NCBI GenBank assembly: GCA_016199255.1
Contig: JACQHA010000416.1
Span: 1 to 8,055, forward strand
From: Deinococcus sp.
Lineage (GTDB): Bacteria > Deinococcota > Deinococci > JACQHA01
Direction of reading: 5' to 3'
DNA: 8,055 nucleotides
Shown: positions 6,351 through 8,055 of the stretch, piece by piece
How positions within the stretch are numbered: position 1 is the stretch's first letter
How the letters are laid out: each line of letters begins with the position of its first letter
Program-made: the position numbers and the translations under genes
Notes under the pieces: model-generated
The model's input: only the letters and a program-made list of their open reading frames with translations
Database searches by the model: none
Told to the model about the DNA's origin: nothing

Positions 6351-7331
6351 ATGCGAGCGGTACTGGGTATTGACACCTCTTGCGATGAAACTGGCGTGGG
6401 CGTCGTGATTGATGGCCAGGTAGCTTCGAATCTGATTGCCAGCTCGGCCCAGCTGCACCAGCAGTTCGGCGGCGTGGTTCCAGAGCTGGCCTCTAGAGAG
6501 CACCTGCGGGCCCTGGGGCCCTTGATCCAGGCGGCGCTGGCTGAGGCCAAGATTACCAGGTACCAGCTCTCGGCTCTTGCCGTCACCCGCGGCCCTGGGC
6601 TCATTGGCGCTTTACTCGTGGGCCTGGCGGCTGCCAAGGCCATGGCCTATGCTCTGCACATTCCCCTGATTCCCGTGAACCACCTAGAGGGCCATGTGCG
6701 CGCCGCCCTGTGGGGCAGCGACCTGCAGCCGCCCTTTTTAGCGCTGATTGTCTCTGGTGGCCACACCACCCTGGTAGAGGTGAAAGCCGACGGCTACCAC
6801 CCCATTGGCCAGACCAGGGACGACGCAGTGGGAGAGGCCTTCGACAAAGTGGCCCGGCTGCTCAACCTGGGCTACCCGGGCGGCCCGGCAATTGAGCGCG
6901 CCGCCCTCTCCGGCGACCCCCAGCGCTACCCCCTCCGGGTACCTATGGCGGGCAGTGACAGCCTGGACTTCAGCTACAGCGGCCTCAAGACCGCGGTGCT
7001 CCACCTGTTGCGCACTTACCCCGATGCTAACCCAGCCGATGTGGCTGCCTCGTTCCAGCACGCCGCCATCACCTCGCTGGTGAACATCACCCAGCGCGCT
7101 GCCGCCCAGCTGGGGTACACCCGGGTCCTGGTGACTGGTGGCGTCGCCGCCAGCTGCGCCCTGCGCGCTGCTTTCCAGCAGACTGCTTTGGATGCCATCT
7201 TCCCCGGCAAGGGTATGAGCACCGACAACGGCGCCATGATTGCCCTGGCAGGCTATGCCCAATTCGATCAGACCCAGGGCTGGGACCTGGGGATGAACGC
7301 TGTGCCCTACCTGGAGCTGGGGAAGTCCTAG
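6351..7331 (+). CDS. tsaD: tRNA N6-adenosine threonylcarbamoyltransferase TsaD
   Basis: A 326-residue ASKHA-fold enzyme (Kae1/YgjD family). With TsaB and TsaE it moves the threonylcarbamoyl group from threonylcarbamoyl-AMP to A37 of tRNAs that read ANN codons, making t6A in the cytoplasm. The opening MRAVLGIDTSCDETGVGVV is the family N-terminus, which sets the start at ATG 6351 although the open frame runs back to 6027. Metal-binding residues are intact: His111 and His115 in NHLEGH, Asp292 in STDNGAM. Nucleotide-binding motifs include SGGHTTLVEV at 135-144, DDAVGEAFDKVARLL at 157-171, DFSYSGLKTA at 206-215 and GGVAAS at 263-268, where most homologues have Asn instead of the Ser. Length is slightly short but normal for bacteria (about 330-345). 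It is divergent from the VIT-VWA gene; the next gene lies 89 bp downstream on the same strand. Confidence 0.97.
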   Translation: MRAVLGIDTSCDETGVGVVIDGQVASNLIASSAQLHQQFGGVVPELASREHLRALGPLIQAALAEAKITRYQLSALAVTRGPGLIGALLVGLAAAKAMAYALHIPLIPVNHLEGHVRAALWGSDLQPPFLALIVSGGHTTLVEVKADGYHPIGQTRDDAVGEAFDKVARLLNLGYPGGPAIERAALSGDPQRYPLRVPMAGSDSLDFSYSGLKTAVLHLLRTYPDANPADVAASFQHAAITSLVNITQRAAAQLGYTRVLVTGGVAASCALRAAFQQTALDAIFPGKGMSTDNGAMIALAGYAQFDQTQGWDLGMNAVPYLELGKS

Positions 7332-7420
7332 GGCAATTCTCCGTAAAGGCATCGGGCGAAGAATCCCCTACCCCTCCCTAGTCGGGAACGCCGGCTCACT
7401 GCTGCCGGTTAACAGAGAGC

Positions 7421-8055
7421 ATGAGGCCGTGGCGTGGGCTACAGGTCAAAGAGGTGCTGGCGCCGGCAGAGCACTGGCTGCGGCGCCTCCCGGCGCGGAC
7501 CAGGCTGGGGGCAAAGCTGGTGCTGGCGCTACTGGCTCTCCTCTACCTGCTGAACTGGAGCGGGTACTACCTGAGCCTGGAGCCAGGCGGCGCCCGGCGG
7601 ATCCTGGTGCGCTCAGGGCTGCCCTTTTTGCGGCTCCTGCCCGGGTTTGACCGGGTGGTGGTGGACACTGGCTACACCGCCGCCGATCTCACCTCGGTGA
7701 CACCCCCCCGGCTCAAGCTAGCCCGGAACCAGCACTGGGGGTTCTGGCTGTACCGGCCTGACGGCTACCACCACTGGGCCGACCAGCTAGCCGAGGCGCT
7801 GGCGGTGCAGCCCCAGGTGCTGCTGCTGTGGCAGCTTGGGCAGAGAGAACCAGCGCTCAGTGCTCTCCACCAAGGGCTAGCCAGCAGTGACGCCGCCAGC
7901 CGGCGGGCTGCCAGCCAGGTGCTGAGCGAACCGCCTCTGGTGGACAGCACCCAAGCGCTAGAACTGGTGCCCCAGTTACTGGCGGCACTAGATGACAGCG
8001 ACGCCCCTACCAGGCGGCTGGCGGCGCAGGCCCTGGGGGCGCTGGCAGCGCGCCA
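7421..8055 (+). CDS. Membrane-anchored protein with HEAT-like repeats, 3' end outside window
   Basis: An uninterrupted frame from ATG 7421 to the window end (211 codons and two bases); the gene continues to the right. I do not recognise a named family. Residues 1-29 are basic (MRPWRGLQVK..., RRLPARTR) and are followed by a single membrane helix at about 30-48 (AKLVLALLALLYLLNW). By the positive-inside rule the N-terminus is cytoplasmic and the rest outside. Residues 50-130 form a mixed region rich in Trp and Tyr (NQHWGFWLYRPDGYHHW at 103-119). From about 130 on, leucine/alanine-rich helical pairs appear, such as LSALHQGLASSDAASRRAAS and LVPQLLAALDDSDAPTRRLA, which match the pattern of HEAT or PBS-lyase-type repeats, usually protein-binding scaffolds. 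The ribosome-binding site is weak (AGAGAG). Codon choice and GC look like the neighbours. It may be cotranscribed with tsaD. Confidence 0.7.
   Translation, partial: MRPWRGLQVKEVLAPAEHWLRRLPARTRLGAKLVLALLALLYLLNWSGYYLSLEPGGARRILVRSGLPFLRLLPGFDRVVVDTGYTAADLTSVTPPRLKLARNQHWGFWLYRPDGYHHWADQLAEALAVQPQVLLLWQLGQREPALSALHQGLASSDAASRRAASQVLSEPPLVDSTQALELVPQLLAALDDSDAPTRRLAAQALGALAAR

Noticed and set aside
7332..7420. Terminator or promoter between tsaD and the next gene
   Set aside because: Only weak inverted repeats are present (ATTCT 7337-7341 with a distant AGAAT, and CCGGC 7391-7395 with GCCGG 7404-7408). There is no T-run and no clear -10/-35 pair, so nothing is called in this 89-bp gap.
1..8055. 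CRISPR array, tRNA or rRNA genes, transposase, toxin-antitoxin or defence cassette
   Set aside because: No regularly spaced repeats, no RNA-gene signatures and no proteins of these families were seen on either strand.

Overview
The window (about 8 kb, GC-rich, roughly 60% by eye) is chromosomal DNA from a bacterium. It carries the start of a multisubunit Na+/H+ antiporter (Mrp/Mnh) operon, two secreted proteins, the universal tRNA-modification gene tsaD, and the beginning of a membrane-anchored HEAT-repeat-like protein. Strong GGAGG ribosome-binding sites, sigma-70-like extended -10 boxes and a bacterial-type TsaD point to Bacteria. The mix of a PrcB_C/IPT-TIG protein, a VIT-VWA protein and a GGTAGGGGC-type palindromic repeat would suit a deep-branching or thermophilic lineage such as Chloroflexota or Bipolaricaulota. 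That placement is a guess; no lineage marker here settles it.

Layout: (1) 1-3067, minus strand: mnhA, mnhB, mnhC and the first 12 codons of mnhD. The genes are joined by 4-nt GTGA/ATGA stop-start overlaps, so they form one translationally coupled operon read leftwards out of the window. (2) 3068-3234: divergent promoter region. A perfect extended -10 (TGCTATAAT) drives mnhA. The gene to the right starts at 3235 behind AGGAGGT. (3) 3235-4014, plus strand: secreted protein with an IPT/TIG-like and a PrcB_C-like domain. (4) 4015-4111: short convergent spacer filled by a 14-bp tandem duplication and a two-hairpin element with 9-bp terminal inverted repeats. (5) 4112-6223, minus strand: secreted VIT-VWA protein with an intact MIDAS metal site. 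(6) 6224-6350: divergent region with a 7-bp hairpin and an extended -10 placed so close to tsaD that the transcript is probably leaderless. (7) 6351-7331, plus strand: tsaD. (8) 7421 to the window end, plus strand: an open-ended reading frame with one membrane helix and HEAT-like helical repeats.

Functionally, the Mrp operon exchanges Na+ for H+ across the membrane (Na+ and pH homeostasis, or coupling to a redox or hydrogenase module if genes to the left encode one). TsaD acts in t6A tRNA modification. The two secreted proteins are convergent and probably independent envelope or extracellular factors. I see no RNA genes, CRISPR array, transposase, phage gene or defence cassette, and no clear case for a wholly new system. 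The most unusual items are the IPT/TIG-PrcB_C architecture, the probable leaderless tsaD start, and the palindromic element.
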